Assembly (NCBI RefSeq): GCF_000234665.1
Contig: NC_018330.1
Coordinates: 124,001 to 188,000, forward strand
Reading direction: 5' to 3'
Source of the DNA: Leishmania mexicana MHOM/GT/2001/U1103
Lineage: Eukaryota > Euglenozoa > Kinetoplastea > Trypanosomatida > Trypanosomatidae
Length of the DNA stretch: 64,000 bases
Shown: positions 21,277 through 32,161 of the stretch, one piece after another
Numbering within the stretch: the stretch's first letter is position 1
Layout: each line of letters begins with the position of its first letter
Made by a program: the position numbers and the translations under genes
Notes under the pieces: model-generated
Database searches by the model: none
What the model was told of the DNA's origin: nothing
What the model saw: the letters and a program-made list of their open reading frames with translations, nothing else

Positions 21277-22371
21277 GACTGGCCTGGCGAGCTCGCTTCG
21301 CCTGGGTATCTATGTTTCCCTTCTTGCGCTCAACGAAAGAGGCGTGTGACAAGTGTAGACGCGGTCGAGCTTGCGCGGCTCGCGGCTGCGCAGTGGCCGT
21401 TCGGAATGCGTATGAGATCCCTCCCCCCTCCCCTCCCCAGCGTACGTCAGTGTACACTAGCTGGAAGACGAGGCGGGTTTGGAGTCCTCTACACACGGCA
21501 ACAACGACAGCGTACGTGCTCGTGTTCGTGTAACCTCTCCGTGAGCAAATCTCTCTAATCTGCGATGCGCAAAGCCGAGAAATAGCCACACACACGCGCG
21601 CGTATACCTACGTGCATACATATATGTATGTGTGTATGTGTGTGGGGGGAGGGAAGAGGCAGATCAGGGGGGAGGGGGTGACACGTGGGGCACTGGAAAG
21701 GGATCTTCGCACGTGTGTGTGTGTATATGTGTGCTGTGTGCCGTGCATCCACACATACGCACGCACGCAAACACGAAAAGGGAAGGAGACCCCCGAGGAT
21801 GGGGTGAGGGGAAGGACGAAGCGCACGAGAGTCACTGGCAAGCACTCTCCATGTTGCGTGGCATGCACATCTTTGAGCGCACCTCTCCCTCGAGACCATG
21901 CCCCTTGCTCCTCCACCCCTCAACATTACGCACCGGTTAAGGCATACACACGCGCTCAGGTTCAGGGGGTGCCGGTGGCACACGGGAGCGTAACTTCTCC
22001 TCCCGTGCCTCTCTCCGCGCATCCCACGCGCACACAGAGAGGCGCGTTGCTCCCCATTCACATGGATAGGTTATGGGCGCACCCGGATGCATGTGCGCAG
22101 ATCTTACCTTGTGAGGGCTTTTTTCTCTGCTGGGGAGAAAGACGGCCCCCCTCTCTCTCCGCCTCCTTCGCAGACATCAAGCATTCAAACGTCAACACAC
22201 GCACACGAGTGGGTGTGCCGTACGGGTATGGAGCACGCGCTCATTGCAAACGGCATCGCCTCCACGTCACAATATACACGGATCACCGGTAATAACAAGC
22301 AGCTGAAGCGCTGTGTCAGCCTCGCACTGGGTTCTAGGCAACCCGCTCGCTCACGCTCTCCGCATCCGTGG
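21277..22371. other. Intergenic region between the roadblock and 702-residue protein genes
   Basis: About 1.1 kb. Alternating TG/TA and CA stretches occur near 21620-21775. No gene is supported; the ORFs here consist of shadow frames. Confidence 0.6.
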
Positions 22372-22824
22372 CTACTGTGTGCACTCCTCCACCTTTCGTA
22401 AAAGCTCCGTGTACACTACCGTGCTGTGAATCTGCGGAACGAGAGAGAGCAAGCCGCCCGTAAAGTGCCCCTTCGCCCGGCTCCCAATCAGCGTCAGGAT
22501 CGACCCGCCAGGCTCCATCAGCTGTACCACCACAGCATCGTGGTACTGAGCGGTGATGTAGGTAGGGGTGCCGAGCTGCAGCTGCTCGAGATTTTGGAAG
22601 TACCGAGCGCCACTCACGGTGACGTTGCTCTCCATTGGCAGCTCGTCCTCCTGTCCATCGCCGCTGCCGCTGACGCCGTTCACGTCGCCGCCCGTCGAGC
22701 CTGGCGTACCGAAGCAGGCGAGAATCGTGTTGCCCTGCTTGTCAGACACCACCACCTGCGTCAAGAGGCACATGTGGATGAGCTGGTTAAAGTACTGCTC
22801 CACCGCAGTACCCGGGGCGTCCAT
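22372..22824 (-). CDS. Roadblock/LC7-family protein (LAMTOR3/MP1-like)
   Basis: From the ATG at 22824 the protein has 150 residues. The N-terminal helix (VEQYFNQLIHMCLLT) leads into strands QVVVSDKQGNTILACFG. After a Gly/Asp-rich loop come further strands: YITAQYHDAVVVQLMEPGGSILTLIG. A C-terminal helix ends the protein. This is the roadblock/longin-like alpha-beta fold, and the order fits the MP1/LAMTOR3 type of about 125 residues, enlarged here by the loop at about residues 44-62. These proteins form dimeric scaffolds on endo-lysosomes (Ragulator) or in dynein. The frame is open upstream for another 72 codons, but that part translates a pyrimidine-rich leader and is unlikely to be protein. 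The family call is moderately sure; the subfamily is a guess. Confidence 0.7.
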   Translation of the reverse strand: MDAPGTAVEQYFNQLIHMCLLTQVVVSDKQGNTILACFGTPGSTGGDVNGVSGSGDGQEDELPMESNVTVSGARYFQNLEQLQLGTPTYITAQYHDAVVVQLMEPGGSILTLIGSRAKGHFTGGLLSLVPQIHSTVVYTELLRKVEECTQ

Positions 22825-23689
22825 CGTGGCGGCGATACACACGAAAACGGTGCCGGCGTTGTTGACAGGTTGACAGAGGGAAAATAGCAAGGGGAGGAAG
22901 GACAAGAGAGCAAGACGATGCTCTCGGTATAGTGCGCGGAAGTATTGTCGCAAGTGCGCGCGCGCACACACACACAATGAGTTAACGAGGCAAACGCCTC
23001 TGGGTAATGCTGCTCTGCGCTGAAGATGGCATGGAGGCAAGAGGGAGAGGGGGGAGGAGATTTACATGCAGGCGCCCACGCACAGGTTGAGGAGCAGGAG
23101 GAGGAGACAGGCAGCCAGACGTGTACGCTGAGATGTCGAGAAGGCCGACAGGAGGGAGGGAGGCAGGAGGGCCAGCGAGGCGACGGCAGTGCCTGTGCGC
23201 ACGCTGACCCTTACGGACACACATGCCGTCCTCTGCACGCATGCTCCAATAGGCAGACTCAGAGGGGAGAAACAGAGAGATCCAAAAAGTCGCCCTCTTC
23301 CCTTTCGCGTGTTGCCCTGCACATCCTCTTGCCGTCTTGTGTGTATCGATGCACCTGGTGGGAGGCGCACTTGTGGTCGTCATGGTTGTCGTCAAGATCG
23401 TCGTCTGTAAACAGAGAGAAGATGGTGATGACGAGCAGCACAACGAAAACGTAGCGAGCCTTCACTTCCCCTCCCCTCCCCTCCCAGTCCACAGAGAGAG
23501 AGCACCAGCACAAGGAAGGAGCAGCAGCATCCACATGCGCGCTCCTCACACAAGCCAACAACACCGGCAGTAAGGCAGAAGGGGAGCGAGGTCAGGCCAC
23601 GCAGCCAAGAAGGTGGAAGAAGCGGCATACGCGCATAGATCGAGAGAGAGGCGTTGATGGTGGGGAGTAGGCAGGCGGCGCCGGCCCCC
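22825..23689. other. Intergenic region between the ApaG-domain and roadblock genes
   Basis: About 865 bases. A hydrophobic minus-strand reading frame at 23259-23564 was considered but has no usable ATG. Otherwise I see only UTR-like sequence. Confidence 0.55.
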
Positions 23690-25456
23690 TTACTTGCCAC
23701 CCTTCGGCTTTGAGGAGCTGTCGCGGCCGTTTTCCAACGCCTCAGTGGCCCCGTCCGCGGAGAGTGCGTGTCCTCCCGCCGGATTAGCGCCATCCTCAGG
23801 CGTGCGTGCACCCGACGGCGGCTGTGCCGACGATTCACGGCTCCGCTGCACGAGCTCCTCCTTTGCGTTCTTGGAAGAGGTGAAGCCGATAGCGCTTGTC
23901 ACCTCCACCGTCAGCCGTGTCGGCGCGATTGCCGCGTCTAGCATCATCACTTCACCCGCATCGTTGAAGAGGTTTACCTGGATGGAGCCGCGGAGCAGCC
24001 CTTCCGGGCCGGAGAGAGTTGCCCCGCTTTCGAAACAGTGCGACGCGCCGGGCTGCAGCAGCGGAAAGTTGCCGACAACGCCAGGTCGGCCCATCTCCAG
24101 TACTTGTGCCTGTGCCGCGTCAATCACGACGAGGTGATGCGACAGCACCTGCGCGTGCCACCTCTTGGGATTCTTCAGCGGACCGCGGTTGCGGATGTAT
24201 ACGTAGTAGAGAAACAGGTGCGCCTTGGCATCGTCGCCCCGCACCGCGGTCCTGGCGGAGGCGCTGCCACCACAGCCGTCAACGGTCGCTCCGTGCTTTA
24301 GCGGTGTCGTCGACGAGAATGAGCCGTCCCTGCTCTGCTTGGCCAAGTGTTCGGCCGCCGATGGCGACGCTGGCGTGGCCGTCGACGGGTTGGAGCAGAC
24401 GTACTCGGTCGTGATCTCCACCTCAAGCACGTCGGTCTGGATCACTGTCCGGGTTGGAATTCGGCGCACCAGGTCCTGCAGCTCCTCAAGCGTGATGGGA
24501 AACCCGCGCGCTTTCAGCAAGGGTGCCGCTGCAACCGCGGCGCCTTTTCGCCCCTCACCCGCGCCGCCTTTCGCCTTCCTGTTGGTGTTGTCCGCGTCCC
24601 TCTGCTCGGATGGCGCGTCCTCGGCCACCTCGTCGCCACCGCTAACACAAATGCCACCGTCCGTCAACGACTGACCGACCTCGGAGGACTGCTGCTGCAG
24701 CTGCTGCTGAGACATGTAGGCATGCCGATGTGCGTTGAAGATGCTCGTCGCCGAGAGCGCCAAGAGCACATCGGTGATGGCGTACAGGGCGAACTCGCTG
24801 CGCACAGCGAGCAAGTAGGACGGCTCCGGCGGGACACAGAAGCGGTACGGCGGGAAGGTCATGTTGATTGGCTCACACACGACGCAGTGACGCGTGAAGT
24901 TTTGAATGCGGCGTCGCGAGGAGCGCTCGATCAGGACGCTGCCACGGATGAGGTGAACGCCTTCCTCGTCGAGCGGGTACGTCACGGCGGTGGTGTGGGC
25001 TGTCTCCTGCGACGCACATGACAAGGGCGGCGCCGTTGCTTGGCCCGAGGCTGTCGAAAAGGGCAAGGGGGTGGGTGGGACATCCGTCGATGCGGATGCG
25101 GCAGCGACGGTGCTAGCGCCACTCTGGTCTGCCGCGTCTGACATGATCCGCCGCAGCTCGCGAATGCGGAATGCTGCGTTAGACGCCTTCAGCTCGTTCA
25201 GCCGCCGAAGGGCATCAAAGGCAGCGCTCGTGCGCGCGCTCGTCGTGTCGTGCGGGTAGCCGGCGATGGAGGGACGTAGAAAGCAGGTGCGCAGAATAGC
25301 GGGGAAGCTGCTGCCATAGCCGGCGTTGATGAAGTCGTGCCGGCTCACCAGAACGCCAAAGAGAGCAAAGCACATGTCATTTGGGTCCGCGTACTTGTCC
25401 GAGACCTTCTTGCCGACGCGTAGCAGCTGGCGATACGCCGAGCGAGCGACGTGCAT
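23690..25456 (-). CDS. ApaG-domain protein with an N-terminal LYR-like motif
   Basis: From the ATG at 25456 the protein has 588 residues. It begins MHVARSAYRQLLRVGKK, a short basic helix with a YR pair like the LYR motif of small mitochondrial assembly factors; the first ~75 residues could form such a unit. Residues about 335-525 form an ApaG (DUF525) domain: ITTEYVC early, then FLYYVYIRNRGP, then HHLVVIDAAQ, VVGNFPLLQPGASHCFESG and GSIQVNLFNDAGE. ApaG is a small beta-sandwich found in bacterial ApaG, FBXO3 and POLDIP2. A low-complexity insert splits its first strands from the rest. A mitochondrial site is likely but not shown. The frame continues upstream, but the chosen ATG starts the conserved-looking part. 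Confidence 0.8.
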   Translation of the reverse strand: MHVARSAYRQLLRVGKKVSDKYADPNDMCFALFGVLVSRHDFINAGYGSSFPAILRTCFLRPSIAGYPHDTTSARTSAAFDALRRLNELKASNAAFRIRELRRIMSDAADQSGASTVAAASASTDVPPTPLPFSTASGQATAPPLSCASQETAHTTAVTYPLDEEGVHLIRGSVLIERSSRRRIQNFTRHCVVCEPINMTFPPYRFCVPPEPSYLLAVRSEFALYAITDVLLALSATSIFNAHRHAYMSQQQLQQQSSEVGQSLTDGGICVSGGDEVAEDAPSEQRDADNTNRKAKGGAGEGRKGAAVAAAPLLKARGFPITLEELQDLVRRIPTRTVIQTDVLEVEITTEYVCSNPSTATPASPSAAEHLAKQSRDGSFSSTTPLKHGATVDGCGGSASARTAVRGDDAKAHLFLYYVYIRNRGPLKNPKRWHAQVLSHHLVVIDAAQAQVLEMGRPGVVGNFPLLQPGASHCFESGATLSGPEGLLRGSIQVNLFNDAGEVMMLDAAIAPTRLTVEVTSAIGFTSSKNAKEELVQRSRESSAQPPSGARTPEDGANPAGGHALSADGATEALENGRDSSSKPKGGK

Positions 25457-28400
25457 GGCGCGCCACCTGAGGAGCGGATTCGCTGTTCTGTTGAGTGGGT
25501 GTCTGCTTGTGCCGTGGACGCAAGAGACGGCTCTCCGGGACGGAGCTGAGGTCGACGCGTCCGTGTCGGTGGTGTTTTTATATATGCGTGGGCAGATCTT
25601 TGGTTTTCGCAAAGTCGAGAAGAGGCAGAGCAACGCGATCGGTTAACGTGGGGTGGGCGGTGCGGTGGTGCGGTCGCAGCAGCCAACCGGTTACAGAGAT
25701 AGGTGGACAAGAGAGGGGGAGATAAGGAGGAAGGGTAAGAGAAGAAGAACAGAAGAAAGCGCTAAAGTGTGTTGTCACCGCCCTGCGTGTGGAGGCGGGG
25801 GTGTGGCGGAAAGGAGGAGGGCCAGGGTTACGGCCCAGGAAGGAAAACGCAAGGACAGGCAAAGTAGCGCCAGAACGAGGGGGAGGAGACGGTGGTACGC
25901 GCTCTCCAGAACGAAAGGCGGCCAGTCAGAGGGGAGGGACCGAATCAAGGAGAGCGACTCTGCTCACATCCCTCGTTGAGTGTGTGGGGAGGGTGGATGT
26001 GCCTGTGCGTGTGCGTGTTGAAGGGAGGAAGAGAAAGAAAGGCCTCTCTGCGTGTCAACCACGACGCCGACAGACACACCGAGACGCACAGGCACGAACA
26101 GAGAGGAGTAGGCCGTCAGCAAAGTCGAACTTCGCCGTTGTTGTTCTCTGCGAGAGTCGACGCAACGGTATGAGGAGAGAGCGGCAAGCGGAACAGGCAC
26201 TGAGGAGTAAAAGAGGGGCAGAGCTCACAGAGAGCCGGGTTGCCGTAGAGAAGGAGAACAAAGTAGATGGGGATCCCTCAGTTTCCCAGAGGGTGGGTGC
26301 AACAGAATACCCGACTTCGATTGCCTCTCCGATGCCCAGGGAAATGGTCGAGTGTGGCAAGTGTATACGTGCTCGCCCCTCTACCGAGCAGCGCAGGTGG
26401 GTAGGGAGATCCATCCCCCAAAGCGTCCTCAAATACCCTTGAATGGTAACGCAGGACGCGCCGAGCCGTCTCTGCCCCCACCGCGGCTGCGACACCTCCG
26501 TGCACCCTCCAAACGGACGTCCACTCATTTCGGGCCCTTCGCACTTTTCGGACAAAGGAAACATGGGTGCCATCGGTGAGCCATCGTCCACGTGGGCGAC
26601 GGCGTGGGTGTGTCCTGGTCGTTGTTGCTGTTTTCTTGTACACCGAGAAGATGTCTTCGCTACGGCACTCGACCCTCCAATCGGCCCCTCTCCTCTGCAT
26701 CGGGGCTCTGCCCCATTCGTTGGCGTGTCCGTGCATCGGTGAGGGGGAGGGGGGAAGGAACGTGGAAAGCGTGCAACGAAACGAGGACAAGATGTGAGCG
26801 GAGAAAGGAGGCAGGGGGAGGGGTGTTCTCTTCCTTCCATCGCACGTGTGCCCAGCCATCATCTCTGAAGGCACAATGACGGAGAGCACGAGCAGCAGCA
26901 GGGGCTGCAGCAAAGGAGAGGAGAGGACAGCCAAGACGGCACACAAAGCTGAAAAGACGGGCGTGGGGACGGAGGATGAGAAGCCGATCCGCTTGCGGCA
27001 GTGAGAGCGGCAACGCGAAGCAGCACACGAAAGAGAGAGGATAGACATTATGGTCGAGAGAGCAGCCAGTTCCTACGCACACGCGCGCGCAGGCACACAC
27101 ACAGCGGCATTCTCCCTCAGGGAGGCAGGGCTGGAAAGAGGAAAGACGCCAGACTCCACACAAAGAGGGCCGTCCTCCGCTCCGTGTGCCGCATACACAC
27201 ACGGGCAAGGACACGGACAGAAGGGAGGGGGAGGAGGAGTGGCCGAAGGGAGAACCAGAAGAAAAAGAAAAGCACGGCTACTGGGTGCACCCTGCACCAC
27301 TTTGTTACCTTGACGGTGATAGCAAGACGGAACGGGCGTGGCAACCCACACCGTACGACGCATGCACAAGAAGATGGGAGGGCTGCGGCACTTCGCTGCC
27401 GTGCGGTTTCGCTCAAGGCGTCGCGCATCCGTGTGCCCTTTGGCGACAGGGGTGACATATAATCGCTCTGATCCGGGGCCTTCTCACTCCGCTGACGACG
27501 GCGGCCGATCAGCACACATGATGGCCGCATCACCACCCCCTCCCCGTCGGCGCCAACTCCGAGCACGCCATGCGGCGTCGGTCAATCTTTGTGCCCTTGG
27601 GCGTCAAGTCGCCGCTGGCGAGCACCGGATCAGTCGGCACGCTGGCGCAGAATTCGACCGAGACGCAAGCGCACGGCGCACGACGCGTGTCTTCCGGTAC
27701 CTCCCTTTGCAACACCTACGAGCCCATCACACGTTCCCGGTTTAGCGGTGTCCAGGGAAGACGCCGCCTACCATGTACCCCGCTAGTCTGAGAAACGAGT
27801 CCACTCCAGTGCCGTGAAAAGCAGAGCCGCCTCATCTAGAGCCTCGGGGGCTCGTTAACGCTTCGCCTGCGTCACACCAGGGTCCGAAGTGCGCAGCACC
27901 GCCAGACACCCGACAACTGCCCACACTTCACAAGGGCAGCGCAGCATCTCACATCAAAGCCACGACGGAGGAACTCCCCACAGCCGCGAACAAAAAGAAA
28001 AACGACTGGAAATCGAGGCGGGGGAGGGAGAGGGGTGGGGAAGTGGGCGCCTGCACCTCTGAGTGCGCCCACAGCGCCATCCGATGCGCCTACAAACGTC
28101 AGAGTGTGCAGCCGTGAAACGATGTGTCGAATGAGTCCCTGGAAATTGCCCTCGAGGGCATACGCCTTTGCGCGAGTGTATGACTTGCGCCACAAACCAA
28201 TGGAAAGGCAAGTGTTTGTGGATGCCGCGAAGTTGCTCCCCCTTGCAGTTCCCAGCCTCTAAAGCGTCACTCCCTGCTGTGGCCTCTGCATCGCATCTGT
28301 CACCTCTGGGCTACCCTTCATGCGCTCCCGTGCGACCCAGGCAATCGACCTTCATCAGGTTAGCTGCCTTGAGACCGCTTTGGCTGCCGAGAGAGATCGA

Positions 28401-29522
28401 AACATCCATGGCACAGATGCTGCTGATGGAGGTCAGAGCCGCGCTGGGTGGCATGCGGACATCGGCCTTGCCTTCTTTCTGCTGCGCTGTTTCGGCTAGG
28501 TGGTGAGGGCGGCGAAGGGATGAGGTGCAGGCATGTGTGGAGGGGGACGGGGCGGAAAGGTGTTCCAGGTCATGGGCTGTCACCAAAGGCGACCACAAGG
28601 CACGTGTGTGTGTGCAGAGCGAGACGCGGGTCGGCGCACGCGCCTGTCAGTTTTTGCGTTCCTCTTGTGCGCACTGCTGCCGCCCCCGCCCCCCTCCCTC
28701 CCTCGCACCTGTCTCACAGTGTCGGCAGACGCGTTGGTGAGTGTCTGGGTGCACGGTGCTCACAGTGCGCCATCAGCCAAGAACGAGAAGACGCAGAAGA
28801 GGGGAATGGAGGGCGACGTGGCGTTTTCGTGTGTCGTTGAGTTCGTGGCGTGGGGTGCCTGATGTCGGCTCGAGCAATGGATGAAAAAGGCACAAGGGAC
28901 GGGAGGGCAGGAGACATGGGGCTCACCGGCACGGATGAGGGGAACACGTCAACATGGGAACACATTGCAGAAACAAGCCAACAGACGCACACACGCACGC
29001 ACCCAGCACCCTCATCCTGTTCACGACCCACGGGCGCTGCCTTTTCCCTACGCGCACCCTCTTGTAAGAGAAGCAATGTGATGATTCCTTGTCCGCTGAT
29101 CGCCAAGCCTTCTCCGACGGGCTGCATTCGCCTTGTTTTTTTGTGACTTGTCAATTCACCGCTTTCATGCGCTTGCCCGAAAAGTGGGACATCAGTGCGC
29201 GTGCGGCTTGTCTGCGGCGCATACCCCCAGAACTCAGATCTGCGCTGTGAAGTACGTCCCACCTCTTCCTTTATTACCACTGCTGCACCCCTGTGCTGCT
29301 CCCTACATTATCGCCTTCCCTCCCCCCTTGTGATCCTGCGCTAGCAGTGATGAGGCGGGGACTGAGGGCAGAGTGATGGGGCGGCGCGGGTGAAGAAAGG
29401 CGCGTGCACGGATGAGCAAAGCAGCAGGAGGGCGGGGGCGGCGAGGAAGGCGGTAGAGGGGTGTCTCCTCCGATCTCCTGCCTACGCCCTCCTCTTCCAC
29501 GCCGGCGATCACCTCTCCACTA
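25457..29522. other. Largest gene-free gap (about 4 kb), with a coding-like island
   Basis: This gap is two to four times longer than the others. From 25457 to about 27330, and from about 28620 to 29522, it is typical purine-rich UTR-like sequence. Between about 27340 and 28600 the composition becomes mixed, the simple repeats stop, and short frames with G/C-ending codons appear on both strands. No intact gene is visible there. The island may be a degraded gene or retroposon remnant; see the findings. Confidence 0.55.
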
Positions 29523-31538
29523 CTACAGTACAACTTCTTCTTCCGTCTTCGGCGGCCGAATCCGCGGCGCCGGCACGCCACCCGCGTTGCCTTCGTCGCC
29601 GTCACGGAGGTGTGCCGTCGCGGTAGCAGCACTGCCACTGCCATGACTGGCACCATCACTGTTCCCCTCCGTCTGCGTCGGCGACTCGAGCGGAGATGGT
29701 GCTGACAAGGGAAACCGGAGGTAGTAATTCAGCAGCATCTGCATGGATGCATCCTGCATCGCCGACATGAGCGTTTCGCTCTTCCCCTCGCCCAGGCAGT
29801 AGTGTCCGGCGTAGAGGCGGCACACAGTATACTCAACCTGGCGATACTGCTGCGTGTTGTGCAGTGAGGCGTAGTTGTTTGTCTCCTGCACATCCACGAC
29901 GCGGCGTACCACCTGATCAACGTCGATCGGTGATCGACGCAGTTTCTCGGACACCTGTGGCGCATAGCGGAGGACAAGTTGCGCCTCTTTGAACGCATTC
30001 GGGCTAGACGACTCAAGTGCGTGGAGCAGCAGCGGTGGTGCAAGATGACCGTAGTCCTCCGCGTGCCTCTCGAGGGTCTCGTCGTGGAGCATCTGGGTAC
30101 CATGAGCGCCGCCGCTTGACTCAAACTGCTCGCGCCGCCGGTCGGCCCTGCTGTTCATTGGGTGTGCGCGGCCCTCCAGCACCTCCTCCTCGTCTGCAGT
30201 GCGGGACTTGACCCGCGCCAGCTCCTCAGCGACGCGACGGCAGAGCGCTTCGACACTCGCTTCATTATCACCCCAAGGCGGTGATAGAGGCGGGGTCGCC
30301 GAGGGAGCTGCTGCAGCAGCATCTACACGGGCGTCGTGCTCGGACGTGGCGGCAACAATGGCCTCTGCAGCCTCGATGATCTGACGGGCCCGTACATGGC
30401 GTGCCAGCTGACTCGCAAACAGCTGATAGATGAGCGGTCGAACGCGGGCATGGGCGTCGCCGGACGTCTCCGCCATCTCCACAAAGGCGACAAAGGCACA
30501 GAGAAAGCTGCGCACCCACTGCATCCGCGGCTGCAGGTCCTCTTTGTGCACCGGAAACAGCTTCAGCCGCGCAGCAGCGGAGCGCAACACCGCCCTCCAG
30601 TACCACCGGCGCTGCGCTGCTATGCCCTTCTCGACGCGCTGCAGGTGCGCCGCCGCCTCCCTTCGCGCGATGCGCATGCGCTCCGAGAGGACGTTGAGCT
30701 CACGCCACATGGCTATGTCACCTTCTACGCCGCAGTGCTCGGCGAGGCCGATCCGCATGGCTATGCGGCCGCACGGCAGCAACCCTGTCGTCTCATGCAG
30801 CAACTGCTGCACATGCTTTGAGCGCAGCCGCGGATAAGCAGAGTAGGTGAGCTCCAGCAATACGGAACGGATCAGCGCGTCCCCGCGTAGGGCGAGTGCG
30901 CCGTGCACGGGGGCGTTGAGGGGTGTGTGATCGAGCATCGACCACATTTGATCCACTTCGCGAATGGAGAGTGCGTCAGCGGCAGCGGCGGAGGCGAAGG
31001 ACGATGCGGCGACCGGCGATGGAGTCGCTTGGAAGGCACGCGAGTATAGTGGAGTGCTGTGTTGCGGCGCGTTGTCATCACGCGGCGAGCCCTGCTCCTT
31101 TGTTGATTCTCCGACCGACGCTGCTCCACCATCCGGGGGAGCTGCTTGCCCTTGAACAGAGCGTCGCCGCACTGCGCTGGCGGCGTTGTAGGCCTTCAGG
31201 AGAGACTCCAGATCCCGCACTGTCAGCGGCGTTAGCGCGGCATCGGAGAACAAGCTCTGCGTCTCACAGGCATCCATCAGGAGCCGGTACACGTCCCCCA
31301 CGCTGCGCTCCTTGGGAACGCTAGCCAGCTGCACGGCGCCGCGCATCTCGGCACGGCGCCGCTGGCGTTTTTGCGCCTTTACCTTCATGAATAACGGGTT
31401 AGGTTGCCGCTTGTCGCTGTGGACGTCGTTCGGATCCACCGGCATGACCAGCCGCCGTGGGCGGAAGCGCGGAAAGTAGCGAGAGGGGTTGCCATCCAGG
31501 TCCAACTTGCTGCACCACAAGCGCAGCGAGCGCCGCAT
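29523..31538 (-). CDS. Probable mitochondrial protein of unknown function (671 residues)
   Basis: A single ORF opening with ATG. The start is rich in Arg, Leu and Ser with no acidic residue before about residue 13 (MRRSLRLWCSKL), which looks like a short mitochondrial import signal. A block rich in Arg, Pro and Lys follows, to about residue 70, including RYFPRFRPRRLVMPVDP and a Lys/Arg-rich helix, as often seen in proteins that bind mitochondrial ribosomal RNA. The middle is helical with Ala-rich linkers, and the end is low complexity. I do not recognise a domain. A mitoribosomal or ribosome-assembly role is a guess from composition only. A good pyrimidine tract and AG lie 24 bases before the ATG, supporting this start. 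Confidence 0.75.
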   Translation of the reverse strand: MRRSLRLWCSKLDLDGNPSRYFPRFRPRRLVMPVDPNDVHSDKRQPNPLFMKVKAQKRQRRRAEMRGAVQLASVPKERSVGDVYRLLMDACETQSLFSDAALTPLTVRDLESLLKAYNAASAVRRRSVQGQAAPPDGGAASVGESTKEQGSPRDDNAPQHSTPLYSRAFQATPSPVAASSFASAAAADALSIREVDQMWSMLDHTPLNAPVHGALALRGDALIRSVLLELTYSAYPRLRSKHVQQLLHETTGLLPCGRIAMRIGLAEHCGVEGDIAMWRELNVLSERMRIARREAAAHLQRVEKGIAAQRRWYWRAVLRSAAARLKLFPVHKEDLQPRMQWVRSFLCAFVAFVEMAETSGDAHARVRPLIYQLFASQLARHVRARQIIEAAEAIVAATSEHDARVDAAAAAPSATPPLSPPWGDNEASVEALCRRVAEELARVKSRTADEEEVLEGRAHPMNSRADRRREQFESSGGAHGTQMLHDETLERHAEDYGHLAPPLLLHALESSSPNAFKEAQLVLRYAPQVSEKLRRSPIDVDQVVRRVVDVQETNNYASLHNTQQYRQVEYTVCRLYAGHYCLGEGKSETLMSAMQDASMQMLLNYYLRFPLSAPSPLESPTQTEGNSDGASHGSGSAATATAHLRDGDEGNAGGVPAPRIRPPKTEEEVVL

Positions 31539-32161
31539 TGTAGGTGTGTCGGTGTGTCGGTGCTGGGAGGAGAGAGGGGTGGCTTAGAGCCGAGAGAAGA
31601 GGGGTGAAGAGTAAGCAGCTCCATCGTGGCACTCGGGACACATGCACAGGCAGGCGTGTACAAGGCAGAAGCGCCCAGTCACCGGGGAAAGAGCGGAGAG
31701 AGTCGGAGAGAGGTGTGAAGCCCAAGAAGCGAGTCGGCGAGGGGGAGACAACACCGCGACCGGCGAGGAAGAGCCGTTCTGTGCGCAGGGCAATTTCGGC
31801 ACTGCTGCTGCTTCGGAAGCTGCTCTCTCTCTCTCTCGCTCCCCACCCCCTCCCTCGGTGACATCCGAAAGAAGACTGAGTGACGGCGCACGGACATCTG
31901 CCATGCTCCGTGGCGCATCACAACGACGTTGGTCAGCCCACGGATATCGGGATGCTTGACTTTTCGCTTGCCCTTATGTGCGTTTTCTGTGCATATGGCC
32001 CTGTGAGCGGCCTGGGTCATGCGAAGCTCACAGTACACGTGCAGCTCTCTATGCACACAGACGCACACATCCAAAAAACCAACAACGCATCTGACTAATG
32101 ATGATGTACCAAGCCAGCCAACCTGCACGCACGGAGACACAGACTCGCGCGTGCAGAGCAT
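31539..32161. other. Short intergenic region before the taxilin-like gene
   Basis: About 620 bases holding the splice region of the 671-residue protein gene at its left end and the 3' UTR of that transcript's upstream neighbour. No gene is supported. Confidence 0.6.
31563..31564 (-). promoter_or_regulatory. Predicted spliced-leader acceptor for the 671-residue protein gene
   Basis: On the coding strand a tract of about 17 pyrimidines broken by few purines (31565-31581) ends in CCCAG, with the AG at this position. It would give a 24-base 5' UTR. It is predicted from sequence only. Confidence 0.5.

Noticed and set aside
23259..23564. Hydrophobic minus-strand frame next to the ApaG-domain gene
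   Set aside because: It contains a membrane-like stretch, but its first codon is GTG and no ATG precedes the hydrophobic part.
26055..27048. Two overlapping minus-strand frames of 256-261 codons in the 4 kb gap
   Set aside because: They overlap each other in different frames and reflect pyrimidine-rich UTR composition; neither has coding character.
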